Shown here: in pieces, positions 14,230 to 23,682 of the stretch | Position numbering within the stretch: the stretch's first letter is position 1 | Layout: each line of letters begins with the position of its first letter | NCBI RefSeq assembly: GCF_963678165.1 | Contig: NZ_OY782755.1 | Location: 744,001 to 808,000, forward strand | Source: an uncultured Acetobacteroides sp. | GTDB taxonomy: Bacteria > Bacteroidota > Bacteroidia > Bacteroidales > ZOR0009 | Direction of reading: 5' to 3' | DNA: 64,000 bases | Notes under the pieces: model-generated | What the model was told of the DNA's origin: nothing | Seen by the model: only the letters and a program-made list of their open reading frames with translations | Databases searched by the model: none | Position numbers and translations under genes: made by a program

Positions 14230-16536
14230 ATGTCTTCAAGTAAGCTAGACGATGAAGCTCTGAGCTACCACGAGCAGGGTAAGCCAGGTAAGATAGAAGT
14301 TGTTCCTACTAAACCGTATAGCACGCAGCACGATCTGGCGCTGGCCTACTCGCCCGGAGTGGCAGCACCCTGCTTGGCTATAGAGGGAAACCCCGAAGAT
14401 GCCTACCGGTATACCGCTAAGGGAAACTTGGTGGCCGTAATATCCAACGGTACGGCCGTACTCGGCTTGGGCAACATTGGCGCGCTGGCCGGCAAGCCGG
14501 TAATGGAGGGCAAGGGGCTGCTCTTTAAAATATTTGCCGATATCGATGTCTTCGACATTGAGGTAGACCAACCCGATGTCGACAAGTTTGTGGAGGCGGT
14601 TAAGGCTATTGCCCCCACCTTTGGCGGAATTAACCTCGAGGATATTAAGGCGCCCGAGTGCTTTGAGATAGAGGAGCGACTGAAGAATGAGCTCGACATC
14701 CCCGTAATGCACGACGACCAGCACGGCACGGCCATCATCTCGTCGGCGGCGCTGCTCAACGCGCTGGATATCGTGGGCAAGAAGATCGGTGAGGTTCAGC
14801 TGGTGGTAAACGGTGCTGGCGCCTCGGCGGTGGCCTGCACGAAGCTCTACATTGCGCTGGGCGTAAAGAAGGAGAACATCGTGATGTGCGACAGCAAGGG
14901 CGTTATCCGCACTACCCGCAAGAACCTTTCTGGCGCAAAAGCCTTCTTCGCTACCGATCGTAGCATCGAAACGCTGGAGGATGCGCTAGGCGGTGCCGAC
15001 ATATTCCTCGGCCTATCGGCAGCCGACGTGCTTACCCCAGATATGATCCGCAAGATGGCATCGAAACCCATCGTCTTTGCCCTAGCCAACCCCAATCCCG
15101 AAATTAGCTACGAGCTGGCCATGGCATCGCGCCCCGACATCATCTTTGCCACGGGGCGTTCCGACTATCCCAACCAGGTAAACAACGTGCTGGGCTTCCC
15201 CTACATCTTCCGTGGCGCTCTCGATGTGCGTGCCACCAGCATCAACGAGGCAATGAAGGTAGCCGCCGTTAGGGCGCTTGCCGCTTTGGCCAAGGAGCCA
15301 GTTCCCGATGTGGTATCCATTGCCTACAACAACAACAAGATCGTATACGGGCCCGAGTACCTCATCCCCAAGCCGCTCGATCCACGGCTTATCTCCACCA
15401 TATCGGTGGCCGTTGCTAAGGCAGCTATAGAGTCGGGGGTGGCGCGTAAAACCATTGATGATTGGGATGCCTACGTGTTCGACCTCGAGCGTCGCATGGG
15501 TCACGATAACCGCCTTGCCCGCACGCTTCGCAACAAGGCCAAGAGCAACCTTAAGCGAATCGTATTCGCCGAAGGGGGCAACATCAACATCCTTCGCGCG
15601 GCTCAAAATGTGCTTAATGATAAGATTGGCATTCCTATTCTTCTTGGCAGTAGGGAGAAGATCATCCAAACGATCAAGGAGAATAACCTAGACCTTCAGG
15701 GCGTCGAGATTGTCGAGTTCTTTGGCGAGGAGGAGCGCTGCCGCCGCGAGAAGTACGCCGAGATGTACCACCGCAAGCTCGAGCGTAGCGGGGTGATCTA
15801 TTCCGAAGCGGTAGAGCACATGTACACGCGCGACTACTTTGGTACCATGATGGTGGAGGCTGGCGATGCCGATGCCTTTATCTCGGGATACGCCAAGCGC
15901 TACTCCTACACCATCGAGCCCGCGCTCGAGTACTACGGGATGAACAATATGGGCAGCCGCCTAGCCGGGTTGTACATTGTAATGACCAAGCGCGGCCCTG
16001 TCTTCTTTGCCGATTCGAGTTCGATAAACCCCAATCCAAACGCTTCGGATCTGGTGAACACCACCCTTTTGGTGGCCGACGAGGTGCGCTCGTATGGCAT
16101 TGAGCCTCGCATTGCGCTTCTCTCCAACTCCAACTTCGGGTCGGTAGCCGAGGGAGAACCTTCGGTTGTTCACGAGGCTACTCGTTTGCTACACGCCCAC
16201 TACCCCGAAATTGAGGTGGATGGTGAGATGCAGGTACGCTTTGCCCTGAATGCCCAAAAACGGATGGCGCAGTATCCCTTTACGAAGCTAAGGGATCTGG
16301 AGGTAAACGTGCTGGTATTCCCCAACTTCTCGGCCAGCAATATTGGCTACAAGCTTATGCAGGACTTAGCCAGCTTCGAGGTTATTGGCCCGGTACTCCT
16401 TGGAATGCCCAAGTCCATCCACGTAGTACCGCTCGACAGCAGCGTGCGCGAAATCGTGAACATGGCCACCATTGCCGCCGTTGACGCCCAGCGCACCGAT
16501 CGTTCCGAGTCACTCACCATCGACCCTGCCATCTAG
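14230..16536 (+). CDS. maeB: NADP-dependent malic enzyme with C-terminal phosphotransacetylase-like domain
   Basis: Decarboxylates malate to pyruvate with reduction of NADP+, linking the C4 and C3 pools. The 768-residue protein has the malic N-terminal domain ([13 protein letters not shown] near residue 40, [20 protein letters not shown]), the NAD(P)-binding domain ([20 protein letters not shown] near 195) and, from about 440 to the end, a phosphate acetyl/butyryltransferase-like domain ([13 protein letters not shown]...). That domain is catalytically inactive in characterised MaeB proteins and serves oligomerisation and acetyl-CoA regulation. The length is typical of MaeB. A strong terminator follows at 16560. 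Confidence 0.93.
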   Translation: MSSSKLDDEALSYHEQGKPGKIEVVPTKPYSTQHDLALAYSPGVAAPCLAIEGNPEDAYRYTAKGNLVAVISNGTAVLGLGNIGALAGKPVMEGKGLLFKIFADIDVFDIEVDQPDVDKFVEAVKAIAPTFGGINLEDIKAPECFEIEERLKNELDIPVMHDDQHGTAIISSAALLNALDIVGKKIGEVQLVVNGAGASAVACTKLYIALGVKKENIVMCDSKGVIRTTRKNLSGAKAFFATDRSIETLEDALGGADIFLGLSAADVLTPDMIRKMASKPIVFALANPNPEISYELAMASRPDIIFATGRSDYPNQVNNVLGFPYIFRGALDVRATSINEAMKVAAVRALAALAKEPVPDVVSIAYNNNKIVYGPEYLIPKPLDPRLISTISVAVAKAAIESGVARKTIDDWDAYVFDLERRMGHDNRLARTLRNKAKSNLKRIVFAEGGNINILRAAQNVLNDKIGIPILLGSREKIIQTIKENNLDLQGVEIVEFFGEEERCRREKYAEMYHRKLERSGVIYSEAVEHMYTRDYFGTMMVEAGDADAFISGYAKRYSYTIEPALEYYGMNNMGSRLAGLYIVMTKRGPVFFADSSSINPNPNASDLVNTTLLVADEVRSYGIEPRIALLSNSNFGSVAEGEPSVVHEATRLLHAHYPEIEVDGEMQVRFALNAQKRMAQYPFTKLRDLEVNVLVFPNFSASNIGYKLMQDLASFEVIGPVLLGMPKSIHVVPLDSSVREIVNMATIAAVDAQRTDRSESLTIDPAI

Positions 16537-16559
16537 CATCGATTCTACCAAAATAGAAG

Positions 16560-16593
16560 GCCCATCTGGCACAGCGCCGGATGGGCTTTTTTG
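16560..16593 (+). terminator. Intrinsic terminator after maeB
   Basis: Stem GCCCATC with GATGGGC, extended by GGC/GCC pairs inside, then a run of six T, 24 nt after the stop. Confidence 0.75.
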
Positions 16594-16608
16594 GTTTTAG
16601 CTGAAGTC

Positions 16609-16883
16609 TTTGTACATGGTACAAATCCGTCGCCGGAGTTCCGTTGGCCGCTTTGTACATGGTACAAACCTTCCGCCGGAGTTCCGTTGGGCCATTTGTA
16701 TATGGTACAAACCCTCCGCCGGAGTTCCGTTGGGCCATTTGTATATGGTACAAACCCTCCACCGGAGTTCCGTTGGCCGCTTTGTATATGGTACAAACCC
16801 ATCACCGAAGTTCCGTTGGGTGCTTTGTATATAGTACAAAGGCTTCGTCGGAGTTCGGGTGAGCAATTTGTACATGGTACAAC
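16609..16883. repeat. Array C: seven tandem 43-bp palindromic repeats
   Basis: Palindromes begin at 16609, 16652, 16695, 16738, 16781, 16824 and 16867, exactly 43 bp apart. The core is TTTGTAC-ATG-GTACAAA (7+3+7); the middle copies read TTTGTATATGGTACAAA. The 26-bp spacer is also strongly conserved (GCCGGAGTTCCGTTGG recurs), unlike array B. It lies in the 480-bp gap between the convergent maeB and dgt genes. No DUF6261 gene is adjacent. Overlapping open frames through it on both strands are repeat artefacts. Nothing else is visible at 16884-17016. Confidence 0.9.
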
Positions 16884-17016
16884 CCCTTGCTGATGCTCTG
16901 TTGGGCGTTTCATCAGCATAGCAGCGGCATCCTGCTACATGAAAATCTAGCAGGTTTCCAAAATCTGTTAGGCTTTACGCATATAGACTTTGCATGAGCG
17001 ATCCTTGCGGGATGCC

Positions 17017-18348
17017 TTAGCGCACGATGCCGGGGATGGATATTCCGGTGATGTTACGGTAGAGCTCGAGGGCGTACACGTCGGTCATCCCCGAGATGAA
17101 GTCCACCACGGTCATCAGCTGCTCGTAGGGGGTGGCGGCGCTGTTGTGGTACTGTTCGGGGATGCGCGAGATGAGCTTCTGCGAGAGCATCCGCTTGGGG
17201 TGCAGCATCGCCTCGGTGTACTCGTGGCACAGCGTCGACAGGATGCGGTGGCCTGCAATCTCGATCTCCACAACGGTGTGGTGCTTGTAGATCTTTTGAA
17301 TGGATAGCTGGGTGATGCGCTCGGCGGCATCGAGGTAGGTCTTGGGCAGCAGCTTAACGAGGGGCAGCACGGCCTCTCCCCGCTCAATCTTAACGATATT
17401 ATCCATGTAGGCCGATGCGCAACCCTGTATCAGCTTGCTGATGCCCACCGCCCTCAGGTAGGCGATGCGCTCGTTGGGGTCGGTAACGATGTTGAGGTTG
17501 TCGTGGAGCTCGGCGCTGCTCTGCTCGTCGGAGGCGAGGGGAAGAAGGAGGTCGAACACCTCTCGGCTGGATAGGATGCCGAGCTTGTGGGCATCCTCCA
17601 GGTCCATCAGCAGGTAGCAGATGTCGTCGGCGGCCTCCACCAGGTAGGTGAGCGGGTAGCGGGCGATGTGAAGCGGATCGTCGCCGGTAACGTGCATCCC
17701 CAAGGCATCAGCCATGCGGCGCACCAGCTCCTTTTCGGACTGGAAGAAGCCGAACTTATTCTTGGTGGCCAGCGTCGACTCGTAGGGGTACTTGATGATG
17801 GAGGCCAGCGTGGAGTAGCTTAGCCCAAACCCGCCAGCCCTACGCCCATTGAGCTGGGCCGTGAGTAGGCGTAGCGCGTTGGCGTTACCGTCGAAGAAGA
17901 TCAAGTCGTTCCACTCGCCCTTGGTCAACTTCTCCTGGTTGTAGAGGTATTCGCAATTATCCCTAAAGTATTCCGATATGATGGCTTCGCCCGCATGCCC
18001 AAAGGGCGGGTTGCCCATATCGTGCGCCAGGCAGGCCGCCGCTACGATGTGGGGTATCTCGGCCAGCTGGGGTAGGCTTGGGTAGAGGTTCAGCAGCTCG
18101 TCGGCCACCATCGAGCCAAGGGTGCGCCCCACCGAGGCCACCTCCAGCGAGTGCGTGAGGCGGTTGTGCACGAATACCGCTCCAGGCAGCGGAAACACCT
18201 GCGTCTTATTCTGCATCCTACGGAATGCCGACGAAAAGATCAAACGATCGTAGTCGCGCTGAAAGTGCGAACGCCCAATGGTAGGCGTAGTGGTAGATGT
18301 GCTGGTTTCCTTTCCGGTGCGTATCCCGCTGATGAGCTTATTCCACAT
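17017..18348 (-). CDS. dgt: Deoxyguanosinetriphosphate triphosphohydrolase (HD domain)
   Basis: Hydrolyses dGTP (or dNTPs) to the nucleoside and triphosphate. The 443-residue protein carries the metal-binding HD motif set: SAFRRMQNKTQVFPL at the N-terminus, NRLTHSLEVASVGRTLG, then CLAHDMGNPPFGHAGE with the HD pair, and EAADDICYLLMDLEDAHKLG with the later Asp. Length and motifs fit the dGTPase family. It is transcribed toward array C and is divergent from the sigma-factor operon. Confidence 0.93.
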   Translation of the reverse strand: MWNKLISGIRTGKETSTSTTTPTIGRSHFQRDYDRLIFSSAFRRMQNKTQVFPLPGAVFVHNRLTHSLEVASVGRTLGSMVADELLNLYPSLPQLAEIPHIVAAACLAHDMGNPPFGHAGEAIISEYFRDNCEYLYNQEKLTKGEWNDLIFFDGNANALRLLTAQLNGRRAGGFGLSYSTLASIIKYPYESTLATKNKFGFFQSEKELVRRMADALGMHVTGDDPLHIARYPLTYLVEAADDICYLLMDLEDAHKLGILSSREVFDLLLPLASDEQSSAELHDNLNIVTDPNERIAYLRAVGISKLIQGCASAYMDNIVKIERGEAVLPLVKLLPKTYLDAAERITQLSIQKIYKHHTVVEIEIAGHRILSTLCHEYTEAMLHPKRMLSQKLISRIPEQYHNSAATPYEQLMTVVDFISGMTDVYALELYRNITGISIPGIVR

Positions 18349-18667
18349 GGGTACATTTTTTTATCAAGAATCAAGGCGCAAGAATCAAGGCTTAGTCGTA
18401 GAAAATGGTGGCCTTAGAAGGGGTAGGGGTGGGTAAATGACAACATGGTATATTACCTAATCCTTCTGTTTAACTTCAGAATAACTCCCCATTCACTACT
18501 CCCTCTCACTCTTGCATGGCAAAGATAGCCATCCGCCCCAACTTAATGCCGCTGCGGCATGCTGTCGAGCCGCATTATTCGTACATTTATTGCCGAATTA
18601 ACAGAAAAAGTTGTAACCGAATTATACGCCACGCGTCTATCGTGTAAACAACCAAAAATTTTTAATC
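18349..18667. other. Divergent intergenic region dgt / sigma operon
   Basis: 319 bp. It contains a short direct repeat (CAAGAATCAAGG and CAAGAATCAAGGC near 18364-18388) and a fragment GGGGTAGGGGTGGGT (18419-18433) that also occurs in the element at 30173-30280. No clear promoter or RNA was recognised. Confidence 0.4.
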
Positions 18668-19033
18668 ATGGACATTGGAGCATTAATTCCAATATTTGCG
18701 ATTGTGTTTGGCAATGCATTCGCATTTGGAGTCATCTACTTCGCAATAGTGACGCGGAATAGAGAACGAATGGCGCTTATTGAGAAAGGGGCAACCGCTG
18801 AGGAAATCTATCAAAGCCGGAAGATATCGAAGTATTCCGCGCTAAAGAACGGGTTGTTCTTGATAGGAATTGCGGTTGGGCTAATTGTTGCAGCAATCGT
18901 ATCGGCAACTACAACGCTGAACCCTGTTGCGGTTTACTTCGCGTTTATTCTTCTTTTTGGTGGACTAGGACTGGTTATCTTCTACCTTATCTACATTAAA
19001 AATGAGCGTAACCAGCCTGGAAGAGACTTCTGA
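18668..19033 (+). CDS. DUF6249-like small membrane protein
   Basis: 121 residues with three hydrophobic segments: about 5-27 (LIPIFAIVFGNAFAFGVIYF), 63-80 (LFLIGIAVGLIVAAIV) and 88-108 (VAVYFAFILLFGGLGLVIFY). A cytoplasmic loop RNRERMALIEKGATAEEIYQ lies between the first two. That loop and the layout match the Bacteroidota DUF6249 family, found next to ECF sigma genes. Its last 32 nt overlap the sigma-factor gene in another frame, so the two are translationally linked. The function is unknown; the position suggests a membrane partner of the sigma factor. Confidence 0.75.
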   Translation: MDIGALIPIFAIVFGNAFAFGVIYFAIVTRNRERMALIEKGATAEEIYQSRKISKYSALKNGLFLIGIAVGLIVAAIVSATTTLNPVAVYFAFILLFGGLGLVIFYLIYIKNERNQPGRDF

Positions 19034-19589
19034 CCTTATCCTTGTACAAAGGGCAAAGGAGAACTACTCCCCTGCAGTGGCTGAACTCATCAACCGCTAC
19101 AAAGGGATGGTGTATACTATTGCCCTTAAGGTGTTAAAGGATAAAGATGAAGCCGAGGAGGTTGCGCAGGAGTCTTTCGTGAAGGCTTTTACCAAGCTCA
19201 ATCTTTTCAGGATGGATAGCGGTTTTTCGTCGTGGCTCTACCGCATTGCATACAACACGGCTATTTCGCGGACTCGTGAGAAGAAGCGCGAAATGGAATA
19301 CAAGCAGGAAACGGTAGCCACCGAATCGTTCGAGCAGCAGGCTAAAGCCTTTAGCACGCTCGAACAGGACGATCGGAAGCGGTACCTGAACCAGGCCATG
19401 CAGCAGCTCAATAGCGACGACAGCTTGATGCTTATTCTCTTCTACTACGATGGGAAATCGCTTGAGGAGATCTCGCAGATAACCGGTTATTCCGACTCCA
19501 ACGTCAAGGTTCGGCTCTACCGAGCGCGGAAAAAGCTGCACGAAGAGCTCGAAAAAATACTACATAACGAAACAAAAACGCTTCTATAG
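19002..19589 (+). CDS. ECF-type RNA polymerase sigma factor
   Basis: 195 residues with sigma region 2 (MVYTIALKVLKDKDEAEEVAQESFVKAF, the DxAEEVxQExF signature, and SWLYRIAYNTAISRTREKKRE) and region 4 helix-turn-helix (LEEISQITGYSDSNVKVRLYRARKKL). It would direct polymerase to a small regulon. The gene starts inside the upstream DUF6249 gene and is followed after 2 nt by a membrane protein gene. That three-gene layout suggests membrane-linked control. The target promoters are not identifiable here. Confidence 0.92.
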   Translation: MSVTSLEETSDLILVQRAKENYSPAVAELINRYKGMVYTIALKVLKDKDEAEEVAQESFVKAFTKLNLFRMDSGFSSWLYRIAYNTAISRTREKKREMEYKQETVATESFEQQAKAFSTLEQDDRKRYLNQAMQQLNSDDSLMLILFYYDGKSLEEISQITGYSDSNVKVRLYRARKKLHEELEKILHNETKTLL

Positions 19590-19591
19590 CC

Positions 19592-19975
19592 ATGCTAAAC
19601 GACGACAAATTCCTACGCGACATACTCTCCAGCGGCATCGAACAGCCATCATCCAACTTCACCAGTAAGGTAATGAAGGAGCTGGCAAAGGCACAGATAA
19701 AGCAGAAGCAGCAGGTCGAAATTCCAACTGCAATAATCTGGATGGCGGTGTTATTCCCACTCATTGCCCTTACGGTAAGCCTCGAATCGGTTTACAAGCA
19801 GGTAAGTGCGATACTTCAGGTGGTTGGCCTCGACAAAGTTCTAACACAGGAGACCATCATATTCGTATCGTTGGGCATACTCGCATTTAGTTTTATCGAC
19901 ATTGTGCTTATTAAGTGGTTCGTAAAGCACGAACACCACGAGAACTCTAGGGGTGGAGCATTCTTCTCCATTTAG
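19592..19975 (+). CDS. Membrane protein downstream of ECF sigma, possible anti-sigma factor
   Basis: 127 residues: a soluble N-terminus (LNDDKFLRDILSSGIEQPSSNFTSKVMKELA, then a basic/Gln helix KAQIKQKQQVE) and two membrane segments near 48-66 and 89-107, with a His-rich end (VKHEHHEN). The N-terminus starting with a short helix and the place directly after an ECF sigma gene suggest an anti-sigma-like regulator. No ZAS zinc motif (HxxxCxxC) is present, so this is inferred from position only. Translation is probably coupled (2-nt gap). Confidence 0.65.
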   Translation: MLNDDKFLRDILSSGIEQPSSNFTSKVMKELAKAQIKQKQQVEIPTAIIWMAVLFPLIALTVSLESVYKQVSAILQVVGLDKVLTQETIIFVSLGILAFSFIDIVLIKWFVKHEHHENSRGGAFFSI

Positions 19976-20087
19976 GGCTGCAAAAAGTGAGGTGTAGGTT
20001 GTTTTTCCCTTTTATGTATTAGAGGAATATGCTTACTTTGGGCTGCTAATTTTACGGGTTATTCCAAACTTTAGATAGCTACCGAAG

Positions 20088-21320
20088 ATGAAGAAATTTA
20101 TTATTGGAATAGGAGTGGTTGCAGTACTCCTAATTGCCTTTTTTATTGTAAAGCCACGAATTGCTGAAAGCAAGTTCGAAAAAGCGGAGGCTCTTTTCAA
20201 GCAAAAGAAGTACGAGTTGGCTATTGACGGCTACACCTCCTCCATCGCATGGAGCGGTAAGGCTCAATACTACAATGCACGTGGTTTAGCCTACGAGGCA
20301 CTTAAAAAAGATGCCGAAGCGCTTGCCGATTTTCTTAAGGCAACCGAAAAAGATGATGCAGCAGCAGCTTACTGGGCAAACCTCGGAGGTGCGCAGCGCA
20401 GGTTGGGCAAGGCTGATGATGCGCTTACCAGCGTAAACAAATCAATTAAGCTCGATTCGCTCAACTCAAAGGCATTCTTCAACCGAGGCTTAATCAAAGC
20501 CACAAAGCACGACTTTACCGGTGCCATTGCCGATTACACCAAGTCTATTCAGCTAGATGGTACGAACCTCGAAGCCTACTACAGCCGTGCCAACTCGCTT
20601 ATGAACGTTAACGACTTTAAGAGCGCCGTAAGCGATTACGACAAGTTCCTAGGAAGCGGCAAGGAAAGCTTCGAAGCATACAAGCAACGTGGGCTGTTTA
20701 AGAATGGGTTAAAAGACTACAAGGGTGCCATCGCCGACTTAAGCAAAGCCGTAGCAATCAACAGCACCGATGCGCAGGTGTTCTACGAACTTGGATTAGC
20801 TTACTCCAACTCTAAGGGGCTTGCAAAGGCAATGGAGAACTACTCTAAGGCGATCAAGCTTAATCCTAAGTATAGCGAGGTTTATTACAGCCGTGGCATG
20901 GAGTACCTTTACCAAAATAACTTTAAAGGTTCGATTGCCGATCTTAGTCAAGCCATTAAGTATAACCCCAAATTCCTAAAGGCTATCTATAGCCGTGGTA
21001 CCGCTAAGGCAATGTCGGGCGATTACAAGGGCTCAATTGCCGACTTCGATGCAACCATTAAGCTTAACCCTAAATACACCAGCGCATACTACAACCGCGC
21101 AGTTAGCAAAGGCATTTTAGGAATGCACAAGGAGGCAATTGTTGACTACAACGCCACCCTTAAGCTCGATCCTAAGCAGCCAGAAGCCTACTATAACCGC
21201 GGTATCTCGCGCGTAAATGTCAGCGATACGAAGGGTGCTTGCAGCGATTTCGATGCCGCAATCAAGATGGGTTATGCCGCTGCCAAGGAGATGAAGATTA
21301 TCTACTGCGGTAAAATCTAA
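20088..21320 (+). CDS. TPR-repeat protein with N-terminal membrane anchor
   Basis: 410 residues. An N-terminal hydrophobic segment (IIGIGVVAVLLIAFFIV) is followed by about ten tetratricopeptide repeats of 34 residues from about residue 30 to 395, many with the pattern AYYNRGxxxxxxGDYKGAIADYxxAIKLNPKY. TPR scaffolds mediate protein-protein contacts; no enzyme domain is present. The anchor suggests display on the periplasmic face of the inner membrane. One nucleotide separates it from the next gene, so the two are co-transcribed and may work together. The repeats are similar at the DNA level in places. Confidence 0.85.
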   Translation: MKKFIIGIGVVAVLLIAFFIVKPRIAESKFEKAEALFKQKKYELAIDGYTSSIAWSGKAQYYNARGLAYEALKKDAEALADFLKATEKDDAAAAYWANLGGAQRRLGKADDALTSVNKSIKLDSLNSKAFFNRGLIKATKHDFTGAIADYTKSIQLDGTNLEAYYSRANSLMNVNDFKSAVSDYDKFLGSGKESFEAYKQRGLFKNGLKDYKGAIADLSKAVAINSTDAQVFYELGLAYSNSKGLAKAMENYSKAIKLNPKYSEVYYSRGMEYLYQNNFKGSIADLSQAIKYNPKFLKAIYSRGTAKAMSGDYKGSIADFDATIKLNPKYTSAYYNRAVSKGILGMHKEAIVDYNATLKLDPKQPEAYYNRGISRVNVSDTKGACSDFDAAIKMGYAAAKEMKIIYCGKI

Positions 21321-21321
21321 G

Positions 21322-22182
21322 ATGATGAAAAGAACAACCCTAACCCTAATTCTTCTGGTGGTATGCACCATTGCCTTCGGTCAAGCCAAAAAGGCTAAGC
21401 GCGATACGCTCTACACCATCACCCAATCGCGCATCCACATAAAGGATGGGCAACCTACCAACGAGTTCGACATCATCAACCTGAAGTGGGCAGATACGCT
21501 TTGGCATGTTTCGCGCGATTTAGACATGGAGCAGCCCAATCTTGCCATTAACAACTATCGCTGGTTCTTCTACGATAGGGACAAGAATCTTACCCGTTTT
21601 GAGCGCTATGTCGCCCAAAAGTTGGATAGAAGGATTCTCTACAGGTACCAGAATAGACTTTTAACCGAGCGTGAGCACTATCAGCTTAGCGGAAATGATA
21701 CTGTGCTAGTTCGGCGAGATTTACTTTCGCGAGGAGGTAACGGCTGGGTAAGTAGCATAAAAGTGGTAGACGCCAAGGGCAAAAAGATTGCCACCCAATC
21801 CTTCTCCTTCGATGAGAAGGGCAACGAGGTTAAAATGAAAGCCTCGATGAAGGTTGCCCTTGATGCCGATTCGGTATTGAACCGCCAAACCACCTACACC
21901 TACGACTCTGTTGGACGAATCGCCAAGAAGGCTGTGAAGTTGGTAAAAGCAGATAAGTCGAAGGACTTTACCCTGTATGCCTACACTTACAACAAGGATG
22001 GCAAGTTGCAGCTTACCTCAAGGTTCGATGCTAACGGCAAACTGCTCGGCAAGGAGGAGATTATCTACTACTCTGGCAGAGTGTCGCAGCGCAAGTACTA
22101 CGATGGCAATGGCGTACTCTACGAGAATATGGCCTACCGCTACCGCAAGTTTGGCGCATCGCTCGACAACGATATGTACTAG
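21322..22182 (+). CDS. Secreted protein with YD/MORN-like repeats, unknown function
   Basis: 286 residues with a signal peptide (TLTLILLVVCTIAFGQA). The mature part has repeats of the form YxYDxxGRIxKK, YNKDGKLQLTSRFDANGKLL and YYDGNGVLYENMAYRY, similar to the YD- or WG/MORN-type repeats seen in many Bacteroidota secreted proteins. I do not recognise a function. It starts 1 nt after the TPR gene stop and ends shortly before a hairpin at 22204-22225, so the pair forms a two-gene operon. Confidence 0.65.
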   Translation: MMKRTTLTLILLVVCTIAFGQAKKAKRDTLYTITQSRIHIKDGQPTNEFDIINLKWADTLWHVSRDLDMEQPNLAINNYRWFFYDRDKNLTRFERYVAQKLDRRILYRYQNRLLTEREHYQLSGNDTVLVRRDLLSRGGNGWVSSIKVVDAKGKKIATQSFSFDEKGNEVKMKASMKVALDADSVLNRQTTYTYDSVGRIAKKAVKLVKADKSKDFTLYAYTYNKDGKLQLTSRFDANGKLLGKEEIIYYSGRVSQRKYYDGNGVLYENMAYRYRKFGASLDNDMY

Positions 22183-22203
22183 ATCAACCAGAAATTATAC
22201 GAG

Positions 22204-22225
22204 GCGCCTCTTGAAAAAGAGGCGC
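22204..22225 (+). terminator. Hairpin after the TPR operon
   Basis: 9-bp perfect stem GCGCCTCTT and AAGAGGCGC with a GAAA loop, 21 nt after the stop. The T-run behind it is weak (TTCTCGTTCTT). Confidence 0.6.
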
Positions 22226-22320
22226 TTCTCGTTCTTAGCGGATTGAAGCCTACTTTAACGCGGCGACTCTGAACTTTTCTTGTCGCCATTGTTACTCTGC
22301 AAACACGAAATATCAAGGCC

Positions 22321-23604
22321 ATGAAAGGCAATGGAAATAAGCATACAGTCGTTATTGTTGGCGCTGGATTTGGTGGAATTGAGCTTGCTAGAAAACTTGC
22401 CAACACACCACTTGATGTTACCATTCTGGATAGGAACAACTATCACAACTTTCAACCACTGATGTATCAGGTGGCAACTGGAGGGTTGGGACCCGATAGC
22501 ATTGCTTTCCCAATACGACGAATCTTCCGAAAGGCACGAAATGTCAGGTTTAGAATTGCCGAGGTTACCGAGATTCACACCGAAAGTAAGTTTCTTTCTA
22601 CCTCTATCGGGGCGATCCACTACGACTCGCTGGTAATTGCAACCGGAAGCGCCACCAACTACTTTAACTTCGAGCCTCAAAAAGAAAATCTTCTATCGCT
22701 AAAGTCTATACCCGATGCTTTGGATATGCGAAGCACCATTATTCAAAACATCGAAAGGGCTGCCAATAAAGCAGACTTAAAGGGCGAACCACAGCCAATT
22801 AATGTAGTAATCATAGGGGGAGGTCCTGCAGGGGTTGAGTTGGCAGGTGCGCTTGCCGAGATGCGAAAGTACGTGCTCCCGAAAGACTTTCCTGAACTTG
22901 ATTTTGCCAGAATGCGCATATACCTCTACGAAGCAGCACCTCGCCTGCTTGCATCCATGTCAGAGAAGGCTTCAAGCAAAACCTTAGAATACCTCGAGAA
23001 GCTTGGGATTATCGTAAGAGTTGGTGCGCGTGTAAAAGACTACGATGGTGTAAATGTTGTAACGGAGGATGGCAGCTTAATAGAAACTAAAACGGTGATA
23101 TGGACGGCAGGCGTAAAAGGAGCCCCCTTCGATGGGCTACCCGAGGCATCTGTACTTCCTAATAAGCGCATCCTGGTTGATGATTTTAACCGCATCATAG
23201 GCGTAAAAGATGCCTACGCCATTGGCGATGTGGCGGCTTGCATTACCGAGGAGAATCCTCGAGGCGAAGCTATGCTCGCACAGGTGGCCATGGCCATTCA
23301 GCAGGGCAAACTGCTTGCCCGTAATCTACTAAATATGCAGCGAAATGAGGCTCCAATGCCCTTCTCCTACCATAACAAGGGCGTAATGGCAACCATTGGG
23401 CGACGTAAGGCGGTTGTGGATTTACCTGTACTCCACTTCCAAGGCGCTTTTGCCTGGTTTGTGTGGATGTTTGTTCACATCATGTCGCTGGTGGGGTTCA
23501 GAAATAAGCTTATTACGCTTACAGATTGGATCATCAACTATATTAACTACGATCGGCCACTTGGGCTTATGATTCGTCCGGCACGAAAGATCAAGAAGCT
23601 CTAA
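22321..23604 (+). CDS. ndh: Type II NADH dehydrogenase (NDH-2), NAD(P)/FAD-dependent
   Basis: Non-proton-pumping NADH:quinone oxidoreductase at the cytoplasmic membrane. The 427-residue protein has an FAD-binding Rossmann motif at the N-terminus (VVIVGAGFGGIELARKLA), the NDH-2-like NNYHNFQPLMYQVATGGL, a second NAD-binding motif (NVVIIGGGPAGVELAGALAE near 160-179), WTAGVKGAP, and the flavin-binding AYAIGDVAAC. The C-terminal part has the hydrophobic segment typical of membrane-attached NDH-2 (AFAWFVWMFVHIMSLVGF). A bidirectional terminator lies between it and terC. Confidence 0.9.
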   Translation: MKGNGNKHTVVIVGAGFGGIELARKLANTPLDVTILDRNNYHNFQPLMYQVATGGLGPDSIAFPIRRIFRKARNVRFRIAEVTEIHTESKFLSTSIGAIHYDSLVIATGSATNYFNFEPQKENLLSLKSIPDALDMRSTIIQNIERAANKADLKGEPQPINVVIIGGGPAGVELAGALAEMRKYVLPKDFPELDFARMRIYLYEAAPRLLASMSEKASSKTLEYLEKLGIIVRVGARVKDYDGVNVVTEDGSLIETKTVIWTAGVKGAPFDGLPEASVLPNKRILVDDFNRIIGVKDAYAIGDVAACITEENPRGEAMLAQVAMAIQQGKLLARNLLNMQRNEAPMPFSYHNKGVMATIGRRKAVVDLPVLHFQGAFAWFVWMFVHIMSLVGFRNKLITLTDWIINYINYDRPLGLMIRPARKIKKL

Positions 23605-23629
23605 AAGAGCTACCGCACGCATATAGCAA

Positions 23630-23660
23630 AATAGGCAGCACCTCTACGATGCTGCCTATT
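23630..23660. terminator. Bidirectional terminator between ndh and terC
   Basis: 11-bp perfect stem, AATAGGCAGCA and TGCTGCCTATT, between the convergent ndh and terC genes. Confidence 0.7.
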
Positions 23661-23682
23661 CTGTATTCTTTATAAGCGTACC

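Noticed and set aside
16545..16919. Several overlapping open frames on both strands between maeB and dgt
   Set aside because: They are created by the 43-bp repeat and translate to repetitive peptides (VPYTNGPTELRR and similar). The DNA array, not a protein, is the feature.
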